64,000 nt of DNA, taken from Lucinisca nassula. Its lineage: Eukaryota; Mollusca; Bivalvia; Lucinida; Lucinidae. The notes under the pieces are model-generated. The model was not told the DNA's origin and searched no databases. It worked only from the letters and a program-made list of their open reading frames with translations. Positions 11,065-21,580 of this stretch are shown in pieces. The position numbers and the translations under genes were made by a program. The stretch spans positions 46,205,124 to 46,269,123 of the forward strand of contig OY757016.1 in NCBI GenBank assembly GCA_963580285.1, read 5' to 3'. Numbering within the stretch: the first letter of the stretch is position 1; each line of letters starts with the position of its first letter.

Positions 11065-11497
11065 CCCAGTCAGCAATCAACAACGGACCAACGTCGGACC
11101 GACAGCGATACAACGTTGCAACGTCGCATCGCTATCGGCCCACCGTTTGTTTGTTTGTAGCCTATTGGAGTTTAACGGCCCAGTCAACACTATTTTATGT
11201 CATTTATGAGCCGGTCAGTTGACCTGTCCACAATTTTCCTGGGCAGGCTTGTACGTAAGCATGTTATCCAGTTCAGTGCACATTCTTTCGCCAGAAACTG
11301 ACAACTGCCCTTCTTGAATCAGCAGAAGGGAGAGAATGACCGTAGAAAAGATTTCATGATCAATCTCCACGAAAGAATGTTGCCGAACCCGGCTAGTATC
11401 GAACTTGCGTCCTCCCGATCACCAGTCAAACGCGCATCCGACTGAGCTACAGAGGCGGCTCGGCCCGCCGTTGGCCCGTCATTCATTGCTGACTGGG
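11065..11497. mobile_element. Tiny TIR element interrupted by SINE B
   Basis: Ends CCCAGTCAGCAAT (11065-11077) and its exact complement (11485-11497). Without the SINE it would be about 110 bp, with GACCAACGTCGG / CCGTTGGCCCG inner repeats. Confidence 0.7.
11148..11459 (-). mobile_element. SINE B, full length, with target duplication
   Basis: tRNA-derived head on the minus strand (A box AGCTCAGTCGGATGC region, B box GTTCGATAC at the diverged site), middle with CGGTCATTCTCTCCC and CAGTTGTCAGTTTCTGG, and tail AGTGTTGACTGGGCCGTTAAAC. Flanked by TCGGCCCACCGTT (11135-11147) and TCGGCCCGCCGTT (11460-11472). Confidence 0.92.
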
Positions 11498-11825
11498 AGG
11501 CAAAGCCATATATATACATTGCCAGGGCTTTGAGGGCTTTATCTGCCCTGGACATAGAGGAGACCGGAAATAGTTGGTCCGAAAATTGTATTAATCATTT
11601 TTAGCTTGGCTGTTTTCGAAGAAAAACGACGAGGTATTGTCATAGCTCTGTCGTCGTCTGCGTCTTCGTCGTCGTGCAAAAACTTGGACTTTTTGTAATA
11701 TCTCTGTCATTGCACGACCCGCAGAAAAAGCAACCGACTGAAAAGCAACCGACTAAAGTCGATTTTTTCTAAGAGTGCCCTAAAATCACCGTGTCATTCT
11801 GTCATTCTGTCAGTCTGTCATTCTG
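11498..11825. other. Left flank of array H
   Basis: Contains CGTCGTCGT/CTTCGTCGTCG simple sequence (11640-11680) and a CATTGCACGACCCGC block that resembles the right end of the H element. No gene. Confidence 0.5.
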
Positions 11826-13975
11826 TCTGTCCGTCCGTAACCCGTTTGTGAAAATTGGTGATAGTGACTTAACCGCTTGGAATATTTAAACAATTTTTGG
11901 CATACTGATAGATATCAATGAGATCTAACCAATGAACTTACGAAATATTACATTCCATTTAGTATAGCCTCGCCGAGGCGAAAAATGTGAAAATTTTCTA
12001 ACATTTTTGAACTGCTTCTCCTCGAAAACCGTTGGGCCGATTGAAGTCAAATTTCATATGGAGCCTCTATGGGATGGGGGAAACCAAAATTTGCTCATGG
12101 GGTCAAGGTCACATGACCAAAATGGCCGCCAAGCCATATATGGTTTGTCTGTCTGTCCGTCCGTAACCCGTAAGTTAAAATTGGTGATAGTGACTTAACT
12201 GCTTGGAATATTTAAACAATTTTTGGCATACTGATAGATATCAATGAGATCTAACCAATGAACTTGCGACATATTACATTCCATTGAGTATAGCCTCGCC
12301 GAGGCGAAAAATGTGAAAATTTTCGAACTGCTTCTCCTCGGAAACCGTTGGGCCGATTGAAGTCAAATTTCATATGGAGCCTCTATGGGATAGGGAAACC
12401 AAAATTTGCTCATGGGGTCCAGGTCACATGACCAAAATGGCCGCCAAGCCATATATGGTAAAAACCCTTTAAAAATAGTCTTCTCCAGAACCACTGGGCA
12501 GATTTCCACGAAACTTGATAAATAGCATCTGGGATGTAGGCCTATTATAAATTGCTAAAATGGTGACCCTGGGTTGACCTTGACCTTCTTTGGGTCCGTC
12601 CGTAACCCGTTTGTGAAAATTTGTGATAGTGACTTAACCGCTTGGAATATTTAAACAATTTTTGGCATACTGATAGATATCAATGAGATCTAACCAATGA
12701 ACTTACGAAATATTACATTCCATTTAGTATAGCCTCGCGAGGCGAAAAATGTGAAAATTTTCGAACATTTTTGAACTGCTTCTCCTCGGAAACCGTTGGG
12801 CCGATTGAAGTCAAATTTCATATGGAGCCTCTATGGGATGGGGGAAACCAAAATTTGCTCATGGGGTCAAGGTCACATGACCAAAATGGCCGCCAAGCCA
12901 TATATGGTTTGTCTGTCTGTCCGTCCGTAACCCGTAAGTGAAAATTGGTGATAGTGACTTAACCGCTTGGAATATTTAAACAATTTTTGGCATACTGATA
13001 GATATCAATGAGATCTAACCAATGAACTTGGAAATATTACATTCCATTTAGTATAGCTTCGCCGAGGCGAAAAATGTGAAAATTTTCGAACTGCTTCTCC
13101 TCGGAAACCGTTGGGCCGATTGAAATCAAATTTCATATGGAGCCTCTATGGGATGGGGGAAACCAAAAATTGCTCATGGGGTCCAGGACACATGACCAAA
13201 ATGGCCGCCAAGCCATATATGGTCTGTCTATCTGTCCATCCGTAACCCGTTTGTGAAAATTGGTAATAGTGACTTAACCGCTTGGAATATTTAAACAATT
13301 TTTGGCATACTGATAAATATCAATGAGATCTTATCAATGAACTTGCGAAATATTACATTCCATTTAGTACAGCCTTGCCGAGGCGAAAAATGTGAAAATT
13401 TTCGAACTGCTTCTCCTCGGAAATCGTTGGGCCGATTGAAGTCAAATTTCATATGGAGCCTCTACGGGATGGGGGAAACCAAAATTTCCTCATGGGGTCA
13501 AGGTCACATGACCAAAATGGCCGCCAAGCAATATTTGGTAAAAACCCTTCAAAAATAGTCTTCTCCAGAACCACTGTGCAGATTTCCACGGAACTTGATA
13601 AATAGCATCTGGAACGTAGGCCCATCATAAATTGCTAAAATGGTGACCCTGGGTTGACTTTGACCTTCTTTGTGCCTAGGTCAAACTTTGACACATATGC
13701 TTTTGTGTTGGATTTTATCCTGCAAACGATTCAGAATACAGTACTAAAGTATAAGATATATTTTTGCTCCTTACGATAAGGCGCATTTATTGGGGAACCG
13801 TTTTATGTCCAGGTCACATGACCAAAATGGCCGCCATACCCATATATGGTAACACTTATAAAGCTGAAAGCTCCTTACAATAAGGCGCATTTATTGGGGG
13901 AACCGTTTTATGTCCAGGTCACATGACCAAAATGGCCGCCATACCCATATATGGTAACACTTATAAAGCTGAAAG
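11826..13975 (+). repeat. Tandem array H, about 320-bp units
   Basis: Each unit has CCGTAACCCG, GTGACTTAACCGCTTGG, GATATCAATGAGATCTAACC, GCCTCGCCGAGGCGAAAAA, GGGCCGATTGAAGTCAAATTT and GGTCACATGACCAAAATGG. CCGTAACCCG recurs at about 11834, 12161, 12600, 12925 and 13240; the 439-bp unit has an extra block with GGGTTGACCTTGACC. The array ends with a 104-bp direct duplication (13768-13871, 13872-13975). An inverted counterpart is at 62023-64000. Confidence 0.92.
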
Positions 13976-14580
13976 CATCCGGCGGGTCGTGCACTTCAGC
14001 TGAAGCACTGGTTACTGAACATATTTACTTGACAGTCGGACTAGTTGTTCATTATGAAAAGGGGAACTCATACCAATAGATGAGTTTAGGACGCCACCGG
14101 TCGCTAAGGAAATGCTACCCAAAGATTCCGTATTTTTGCGCATGCGCAGTTTTGTGTGGCAATAAATAACCGTTGTTCAGACTGATCCGATAGCAGTTAT
14201 TAATTTCTTTGAATTTGACAATTTTAAATATAGCGTAAGGTAAAGGTGACGTATGTCTTGCGTCACTGTGGTGTCCAACTGGTATTGGCTGACAATTGGG
14301 TAAGACCTGCTATCCCTACAGCAGGTAAGGGTAGAGGGGAGTGCTCTTATTCCTTTTGTTTCTACACTTCCATTCATTTTCCTCTTTCTCCTCTGTCCTT
14401 TACTTTAACCTACGATCTCTTCTATATTTTTTGTCCATTTCTCTGGGAGAAGAGATAAAATTACCCACATGGGTTGACATGTTGTTAAACCCAACACAAT
14501 TAATAATCGAATAATTAACTGACAATGGTCGCGTCTTTTTGCGCTAATCGCAAGACAACGATGCGACAGTGAAGATGATT
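13976..14580. other. H element right end and unassigned DNA
   Basis: 13976-14016 is the H terminus with the palindrome AGTGCTTCAGCTGAAGCACT (complement read at 62026). TGCGCATGCGCA at 14137 matches an NRF1-type site but stands alone. 14340-14500 is pyrimidine-rich and ends with GGTTGACATGTTGTTAAACC, like a retroposon tail. Confidence 0.45.
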
Positions 14581-14855
14581 GGTTGGTTGGTTGAATTGTG
14601 GTTTAATGTCCCCGTCAACACTTTTTAGGTCATTTTGGAGACGTTGCTTCCAGTTTTATGGGACTTTTACCCGACATTGAGATGAAATGACTTCTCAAGC
14701 CCTGCCGCCTAATGGAACCAAAATGCTTATATGCATTTGATGGTCTTTGCCTGGGCAGTCTTAGTCCTTCTAAGCAGTTTACCAGTAATCATGGACGGTC
14801 AGTTTCAGCTCTGCGTTGAAGCACAATCTATTTCTCCAAGTCCCTCAAGAATTCA
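14581..14855 (-). mobile_element. SINE A copy
   Basis: Minus strand; tail complement TGGTTTAATGTCCCCGTCAAC at left, shortened head at right. Confidence 0.8.
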
Positions 14856-15240
14856 AGGACGCGTCAATTATCCACATATTCAAACGGAAAGGAAATCCTC
14901 AGTTGTGTGGCAATCAACGAGGCATCTCTTATTTTGCCAATTGCTGGGAAGTTTCTTTCAAGAAATTTACTTCACCGACTGAATGAACACACTAAACAGT
15001 CCGAAAGCCAATGTGTGTTCAGAGTGTGTTCAGAAAGGACAGCTCTATGAAAAACTGACATGATCTTCACAGCAAGGTAGCTTCAAGAGCAATGTCAGGT
15101 TTGTTGAACTCACCAAATCATATGACGAAGTCGGCCGTGAGGGTCTTTGGAAAATTATGGCGAAGTTTGGTTGTCCGACAAGAATCAGTATAGCAACTGG
15201 AGGCCGTTTCGCGATGGCATGCTTGCACGGTTTCAAAACG

Positions 15241-15798
15241 TATGGGACGCCCTTTTCCTATTTATTCCCTATTTATAGATATCAATAATTATTTATGGAT
15301 ATCCACAATCCGAATAATGGATATCTATAATTATTTATGGATATCAATAATTATTAATGGATATCCATAATTCGATTTAATTTGTATATCCATAATTCGA
15401 ATTATAATTCTAATTATAATTCGAATTATGGATATTTATAAATCGATCTGAATTATGGACATCAATTAAATTGAATTATGGATATCCATTATTCGATTTA
15501 TGGATATCTGTAATTCAAATTATGGATATCCATAAATCAGTCGAATTATGGATATCCATAATTCAGAATTATGGATATCCATAGATCAGCCGAATAATGG
15601 ATATCCATAATTCGAATTATAGATATCCATAAATCGAATTATGGGTATCTATAAATCAATCTGAATTATGGATGTCAAAAAAATTGAATTATAGATATCC
15701 ATTAATCGATTTAAGGATATCCTTATTTCGAATTATGGATAACCATAAATCGAATTATGGATATCTATATGGGTTAAATAGTAAAACGGCACCGCATA
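15241..15798. mobile_element. TIR element made of palindromic ATGGATATCCAT repeats
   Basis: Ends are imperfect inverted repeats of about 30 bp: TATGGGACGCCCTTTTCC at left, complement of TATGCGGTGCCGTTTTAC at right, followed by CTATTTA. Nearly all the interior is a tandem of about 22 bp built from ATGGATATCCAT and AATTCGAATT, both perfect palindromes, so the region can self-pair in many registers. It splits the LINE X frame after ARFQ-equivalent residues. Confidence 0.85.
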
Positions 15799-15962
15799 AA
15801 AATGATGATGAGTTTTCTGATCCATTTCCTGTGACAATGGAGTCAAGCTGCTCCGCATAATGTTCATCTGGTGAACGCTGATGTCTTCTATGTCGGCTAT
15901 TTTGTTTTAAATGAATTAAGAAGAAAGTTTGCCTACCTTGGAAGCACTTTGTCAAGATCGTG

Positions 15963-16265
15963 TTTTGTTTGATTTGAGGTTCAACGTCCCGGCAAAAATG
16001 TAAAGGTCATTCTGGAGACGTTGCTTCCAATTTTGGGGGACTTCTACCCGACATTGAGATAAAATGACATCTCAAGGCCTGCCGCCCAATGGAACCAACA
16101 GGGTTTATAAGCATGGACAGTCCGATTCGCACTGCTTTGCCTGGGCAGGCTTAGATCCTCTTAGCGGTTTACCAGTAGACCTACTCGTGTGCGGGTCGGT
16201 TTCAGCTCTGCTTGGAAGAATCATGCAGCCCATCTATTTCTTCAAGCCCGGATGGGCGGGGACCT
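15963..16265 (-). mobile_element. SINE A inserted in LINE X
   Basis: Full-length minus-strand SINE A with duplication TCAAGATCGTG (15952-15962) / TCAAGAGTCGTG (16266-16277). The LINE X sequence resumes in the same place after it. Confidence 0.9.
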
Positions 16266-16430
16266 TCAAGAGTCGTGCACATTGATAATGAAGTCAATGC
16301 CAGGATTGCAAATATAACTGAAAGCTAGTGCAGCATCTGGCCGACTACGTGAAAGTGTTTGGAATCGAAGTGGAATACGGCTTGACACAAAGCTGAAAGT
16401 CTACAGAGCTTTTCTTAGTTCAGAGTAATT

Positions 16431-16914
16431 GGCCTTCGACCAACTTGCCCCGCGGACCAACTAGCCCCGGTCTCCCCATCATACTATCTAGAAGAGAAAT
16501 GGGCAATGAATTCTCTAGGACCAGTATCCAGTATCTCGTAAATACCAAGAAACTATTTTGATGACAATAACGAAAAATTCCAAAGGCTCCTTTAATAGAC
16601 CCGCTCCTCCTCATCCCCCACACAGCCCTCCAACAAATAGTAATAAATAAATAAACACGCACGCACGCATGCCACTCTTTCTTAAATGATTTAAAACAAA
16701 TGTTTGTAATTAAACAATGAAATAAGGTACACTCTATTCGAAACCGTGTGTGTTATGGAACTGAGATTTGATAAATAAATAAAAAAATAAACATTCCGCA
16801 CCTGTTGCAAGCACAGAACATAGACACATGACCCACTATGCTCCAAATGCATTAGGACGATCGGGCCTTATAAGCTAACTAGCACCATCATAGCCCATGT
16901 CAACCACCAGGAAA
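16431..16914. other. Unassigned sequence
   Basis: No gene or recognised repeat. Confidence 0.4.
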
Positions 16915-17328
16915 TCATTTGTTTGATGTGAGGTTTAACGTCTCTGTCAACACTACATAGGTCATTTTGGTGACGTTGCTTCCAACTTTGTGGGATTTTT
17001 ATCCGATATTGAGATGATATGACAATCCATGCGGCCGCTTGCAATGAAACCAATAGGACGGTTCGATACGCACCACTTTAGCAGGCATAGATTCTTGAAG
17101 CAGTTTACCAGTAGATTCAGCTCTGCATGAAACCGACCGCACAGGTCAGAGTAGGCTACTGGTAACCGCAAAGTAATGCGAGTCGGACAATCCATGCATA
17201 TTTATAAAACCCTATTCTGAGTATTGGTTTCATTGGGTAAAGTCGCACAAAATTGGAAGCAACGTCTCCAAATTGACCTAAATAGTGTTGACGGGGACGT
17301 TAAACGTCAATTCAAACAAGCAACTTAG
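16915..17328. mobile_element. Second head-to-head SINE A pair
   Basis: 16915-17133 is minus-strand (tail outward left), 17134-17328 plus-strand (tail outward right). Both have lost the extreme head, and they meet near GACCGCACAGGTCAGAG. The result is a roughly 200-bp-armed inverted repeat with SINE tails as its ends. Confidence 0.75.
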
Positions 17329-17919
17329 ATGAATCGGCTACCGATACAGGCTAGGCCTATGCCTAGATTTTACCCGACCATAAGACATGAGTCGGAGTAA
17401 GCTCCCTTGCGTATTTAAATTGATGACGTCATCGATAACTACGTAACACATAAATAATGACAACACAGTGTGCAGGTATGACAGATATTTGTCGGCTTTC
17501 ATTATTTAACTTGGACCTGTCCGTTCCCTCTATGACTTCTTCACAGCGCCGATGGAATGAAACAACTTTGATGCAAACAGGTTTACTAGATTTTTATTTT
17601 TCCCCATTCAAAATGTTTCGTTTTTTGCGCCTTGCAATCGGTCAAAGTAAATCTAAACCAACAAAACATGTGAGTCCTCATGTCTAAAACGTGTTTTTAT
17701 TACAATAAATACCCGCAATCTCAACCTCCGTGCATAAAATATTTATCTTCAGCATTAGAGAGTAGCTACGAATTCTTAGCTACGAAATTCGTAAGTCATT
17801 TAACTTAGGAAGACGTTAGTGAAACGCACCCGTGATTTTCTTAAGAATTTCGTAAGTCGAGTTCTTAAGTCTACGAATTTCGTAAAGTTACGAAGTTTAG
17901 TGAAACGGGCCCCAGGTGT
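17329..17919. other. Unassigned sequence with short palindromic motifs
   Basis: 17757-17916 is dense in TTACGAAATTCG/CGAATTTCGTAA motifs and ends GTGAAACGGGCCCC, typical of the edge of a small DNA element. The other edge was not found. Confidence 0.45.
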
Positions 17920-18180
17920 TTAGGTATAATAACAATAACAAGGTGCCTAGAACTGATCCTTGCGGTACACTTGAAGTAACTGGAACCTCATCTGAGGGCT
18001 CACCTTCAAGTTCAACTGCCTGACCTCTTCCAATCAGAAAAGACTTAACCGACTGGATAGTTAATCCATGTTACTGTTTCGATGTACCTGTAGCTTGCGA
18101 AGGAGCTTCAGGTGATTCACCTAGCCAAAAGCCTTGCTAAACCCAAGATAAGAACTATTTGTTGACCATTTAATCATGAT
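17920..18180 (-). pseudogene. LINE Y reverse transcriptase relic, inverted 5' part
   Basis: On the minus strand the translation gives FSKAFGxVNHLKLLRKLQ, SFLIGRGQAVELEGE and VPQGSVLGTLLLLLYLN, i.e. RT domains 3-4 of a CR1/Jockey-like LINE. Stops and frameshifts are present. Its continuation is in the opposite orientation at 18393. Confidence 0.85.
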
Positions 18181-18392
18181 CTGACAAGGTCATGGGTGTC
18201 ACAAGATCTGCACTCCAAGGCAGTTAAGTATTTCGCGATCATTAGGTATGTCCAAATCAAATCAAATCGAATTTACTTCTCTCCGGTTATACAATATGAT
18301 AACATGAGAACCAAAACGTTGTACAAACATACGGTTTCACGGCGGCACAATGTCACAGAGAAAAGATGTAGGACATAAACTTGAATCCTTCT

Positions 18393-19130
18393 AAACTTTA
18401 ATCCTTCTAAATGCCAGGTCCTTCATGTTACCCGACGTAAGAACCCTATCCCAAATGTGTACCTCTTGCATTGCACCAGAAGTAACTTGGGGTCACCATC
18501 TCTGATGATCTAAACAGCAGCCCCCACATTGACAACAGAACTACGAAAGCAAATCAGACCCTTTGATTCTTGAAAAGAAACATTCGGGTCCATAATAAGG
18601 ACCTGAAATCAGTTGCATATAAGACTCTTGTCAGGCCGCAGCTGGAGTATGCGTTCACTGTATGGTATCCCCACACTGCCACTGACATATACAAAGTGTA
18701 AGCAGTCCAAAGAAGGGCTGCCAGGTGGGCAACACATGACTATAGCTCCTTGCATACAGACAGATTTACACCCTCACAGACTACTACAAGTACACCTTCT
18801 TTCCGTGGACCATTATTCACTGGACTGCTCTACCTGCCTATGTTGTAACGCTTCCTACTCTGGCTCAGTTTAGCAGTGCTGAACTAGCCTGATGGCTCAT
18901 GCTTCTCCTTAAAAGACCCAATTCTGTTTTTTATCTTTTAACTGTACTAACACTCTCTTTTCCCACTGTACAAACCCATTTCACCAACTTTCCTTTCCTT
19001 TTATTTCAGCTAAGACCCTTCAACACTTGGTTCGCCGGAACCCGTCTTATGTCCCACTCTGGGGTTTAGACGTACTGGAAGAAAGAAAGAAAATCGACAA
19101 AAGTCGAAAAAAACTAGAGGACAACAACAG
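18393..19130 (+). pseudogene. LINE Y reverse transcriptase relic, 3' part and tail
   Basis: Plus strand gives FNPSKCQVLHVTRRKNPIP, NLGVTISDDL, HNKDLKSVAYKTLVRPQLE and AVQRRAARWATHDYS, the conserved C-terminal RT region, followed by a 3'UTR-like stretch ending in GAAAGAAAGAAAATC. Opposite orientation to 17920-18180 in the order expected for a twin-primed insertion with 5' inversion. T1 contains it. Confidence 0.87.
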
Positions 19131-19309
19131 GTCAATCTGTTGTCATTACCAATTTCTTATATCCCCAACCCTTCTGTCCCTTTAAAATTACTGATAAAAA
19201 GGAGACCGACAATGAAAGTAACGACGAACCCAACAAAACTTTGTTTATATTAAGATTGACAGTTGTAAAACTATTTAGAACACTTGTCCGCCATAGCACT
19301 TTATGTATA
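19131..19309. other. Unassigned sequence
   Basis: Short gap between LINE Y and the T1 right subterminal region; nothing recognised. Confidence 0.4.
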
Positions 19310-19805
19310 ATTGTTCAAATCAAATCGCCGTACTGTTCCCAGCAAACTGCCGTCCAGTATTTTACCTGGTGACGCAAATTGCCGTACTCTGGCCTTCGCG
19401 CGTTTCGGCTTGTTTATTCAGTCACAATATTCTTTTGGGGGAAAAACAACTAAAACATTACAGGCAGCGAAGGATTCGGCTTCTATTGATGCCCTTTAAT
19501 TGAAGATTGTCAAAGCCGTTTCTGTAATAAATTCACAGATTGTTAAAGCTGTCATGAATTTTCGCGGTACCAGCCATGTACCAGCCGACTCATTTGTGTG
19601 TTTAAATGGCAGCTGACAAAGCTTTCCAAAATTTCTTTTTAAGAATTTCAGAGAAAAATAAGTTGAGTAAATATGGGAAGTGAGTTTAAGTTCTGACACT
19701 ACGTAATAACGCCAACTTAAGCGATTACCTACCGTCGGTATAATCATTTTCCTCATTTATCTGGTACTTTTGAGTAACAAGTTCCGGAGTCGATGCTACA
19801 CGGTG
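19310..19805 (-). repeat. T1 right terminal/subterminal inverted repeat
   Basis: Terminal 45 bp at 19761-19805. Iterons of AGTACGGC type in complement at about 19377-19389, 19345-19359 and 19321-19338. Confidence 0.8.
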
Positions 19806-20034
19806 AGGCTTATACGTAAGCGGTTAACCAGTACAGTGTACATTCTTTCGATAGAAACTGACAACTGCCCTTCTTGAATTAGCGGGAGGGAGAGAATGAC
19901 CGTATAAAAGATTTCATGATCAATCTCTACGAACGAATGTTGCCGACCCCGACAGGTATCGAACCTGCGTCCTCCTGATCACCAGTCAGACGCGCATCCG
20001 ACTGAGCTAGCCAGGCCGGCACATATTTTTATGA
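19806..20034 (-). mobile_element. SINE B, 5' half, right of T1
   Basis: Head half of the SINE B broken by T1, from AGGCTTATACGTAAGCGG to the tRNA-like head (B-box complement GGTATCGAACC; CATCCGACTGAGCTAG), then its duplication ACATATTTTTATGA. Confidence 0.9.
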
Positions 20035-20178
20035 GTGGAGCAACTACTGTTCTCTGTCGGTTTGAACATGAACTAAACTTTCATGTTTTTATGATTTTTT
20101 AGTTTAATATTCAGGAGAATAGTTATGCCACAAATGATTCCTGCCATTTTACAAGTAAGGCAACTCTTTTTATAACCC

Positions 20179-20482
20179 TCGCCCCCGCCCATCGGGGCTT
20201 GAAGAAATAGATGGGCTGCATGATGCTTCCACACAGAGCTGAATCTGACCTCAAACGGGTACTTGTAAACCGCTTAAGGATCTAAGCGTACTCAGGCAAA
20301 GCGGTGCGAGTCGGACCGTCCACTCTTATAAACCCAAATAGCTTCATTGGGTCACAGGGCTTGTGATGTCATTTCATCTCAATGTCTGGTAAAAGTCCCA
20401 CACAATTTGAAGCAACGTCTCCAAAATGACCTATACAGTGTTGACGGGGACGTTAAACCTCAAATCAAACAAACAAACAATT
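20179..20482 (+). mobile_element. SINE A copy, full length
   Basis: Plus strand: head CGCCCCCGCCCATCGGGG to tail CCTCAAATCAAACAAACAAA. Confidence 0.9.
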
Positions 20483-20589
20483 TTTTTATTACCCAACCTA
20501 CTATATCAATCAAAGCACTGAGAGTACTGGTGGGTCGATTGTCTCTGAGTGTAAGTCGGAGAAATAGTCTTTGCCTGTTTAAACTGTTT

Positions 20590-21180
20590 CATTTAACCCT
20601 AAAATTCCGGTTTTTAAGCAAATAGTGTACATCAGACGCCGCGTTCTGTGCCGTCTGGTCTTGTTCTACACTGTTTACCAAACACAATCGTTGATTCTAA
20701 CACAACACTCTGGGCTTACTGCGGCTATTTTCTATAAATAAAAAGTTTTTCCCACAAGTCAGTGATAGTCACGCAGACTTTAGCACTGAAGAGTTTTTCT
20801 GTTAAGGAACTTTGGGTCGATTGACAAACAATCTACCAAAATAGCCGTGTTATTTGTTCCACTCTGATGTCAGATTTGAGGCGAAAGTATTGCACTGTAC
20901 TGGTTAACCGCTTACGTATAAGCCTGCCCAGGAAAAGTGTGGATAGGTAAACTGACCGGCTAAAAAATGACATAAAATAGTGTTGACTGGGCCGTTAAAC
21001 CGTTAAACTCCAAACAAACTGATGTCAGAGTGTTGCGTACTTGAAAGAGAGTTATCTTAAAATCTGGACTGAATCATCTGTTTGGTTTGGCAAACAGTGT
21101 AGACCCAGTTCAGACGCCGCAGATTGCGGTGTCTGTTCAGGGTCTACACTGTTTGCATAAGTTTCAAGAACTTAAGGATA
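20590..21180. repeat. Repeat P, interrupted by SINE B
   Basis: CATCAGACGCCGCGTTCTG, GGGTCGATTGACAAAC and GTCTACACTGTTTGC blocks recur at 48790-48860. Flanks the truncated SINE B at 20875-21018. Family nature unknown. Confidence 0.5.
20864..21029 (+). mobile_element. SINE B, 5'-truncated, with target duplication
   Basis: Only the 3' portion is present (GTACTGGTTAACCGCTTACG, GCCTGCCCAGGAAAAGTG, TAGTGTTGACTGGGCCG, short AAACAAA tail). Exact duplication CTGATGTCAGA at 20864-20874 and 21019-21029. Confidence 0.92.
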
Positions 21181-21580
21181 TACCGAAAAGTCCAAGTTCG
21201 CCGTTCATGACCATTTTCACAGCCTGCACTCAGACAATCGGCCAATCAGTGCCGTCAGTGCTTTGATTTATTTACCCTCTAGTGCACCCTTCCATCATTG
21301 AAGTTGAGCACGTCTGTTCTTCTAAATAGGGCGTCTACCTGAATGGTAAGCAATATATACTGTTCACAAAAAGTAGGGGATATTCGGTTTCCTTCGAGCC
21401 CATCAGCCTATCAAATATCGGGTATACTATGTTAATTGACCATCATGTGTGTATATTCTATTGTTGAGCAGTATGATATTTATGCTCGAGTGGCGTAGCA
21501 CGGGACATAAATTGTACATGGGGTGTCACGCGAATTTTAACACTAGTGACAAACCGGCTTATTAATGCGAGATTTCGATA

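Larger units (their letters stand above)
14977..16430 (+). pseudogene. LINE X reverse transcriptase relic, copy 1
   Basis: Reads in pieces like a non-LTR reverse transcriptase. 15098-15240 gives FVELTKSYDEVGREGLW and KIMAKFGCP; 15800-15840 gives NDDEFSDPFPVT; 15908-15950 gives KFAYLGSTLSR; 16266-16425 gives SRVVHIDNEVNARIA, SVWNRSGIRL and TKLKVYRAF. The order matches this RT type, but the frame is broken by stops and by two insertions: a TIR element at 15241-15798 and a SINE A at 15963-16265. The segment with the FADD catalytic motif is missing. Transposon-derived, non-functional. Confidence 0.88.
7237..19805. mobile_element. T1: 12.6-kb TIR transposon with 5-bp target duplication
   Basis: Termini are 45-bp inverted repeats starting CACCGTGTAGC with one mismatch. 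The duplication AGGCT lies on both sides (7232-7236, 19806-19810), and the element interrupts one SINE B whose halves and own duplication are outside it. Subterminal regions of about 500 bp are related but diverged: the AGTACGGCAACTTG-type motif occurs three times near each end at offsets 414/416, about 436/446 and 469/469. No transposase was recognised inside; the interior holds SINEs, MITEs, array H and dead LINEs. The CAC start and 5-bp duplication recall Transib/RAG-type elements, but this is inference. Confidence 0.88.

Noticed and set aside
14137..14148. NRF1-type site as a promoter
   Set aside because: A single 12-bp palindrome without other promoter elements or an adjacent reading frame.
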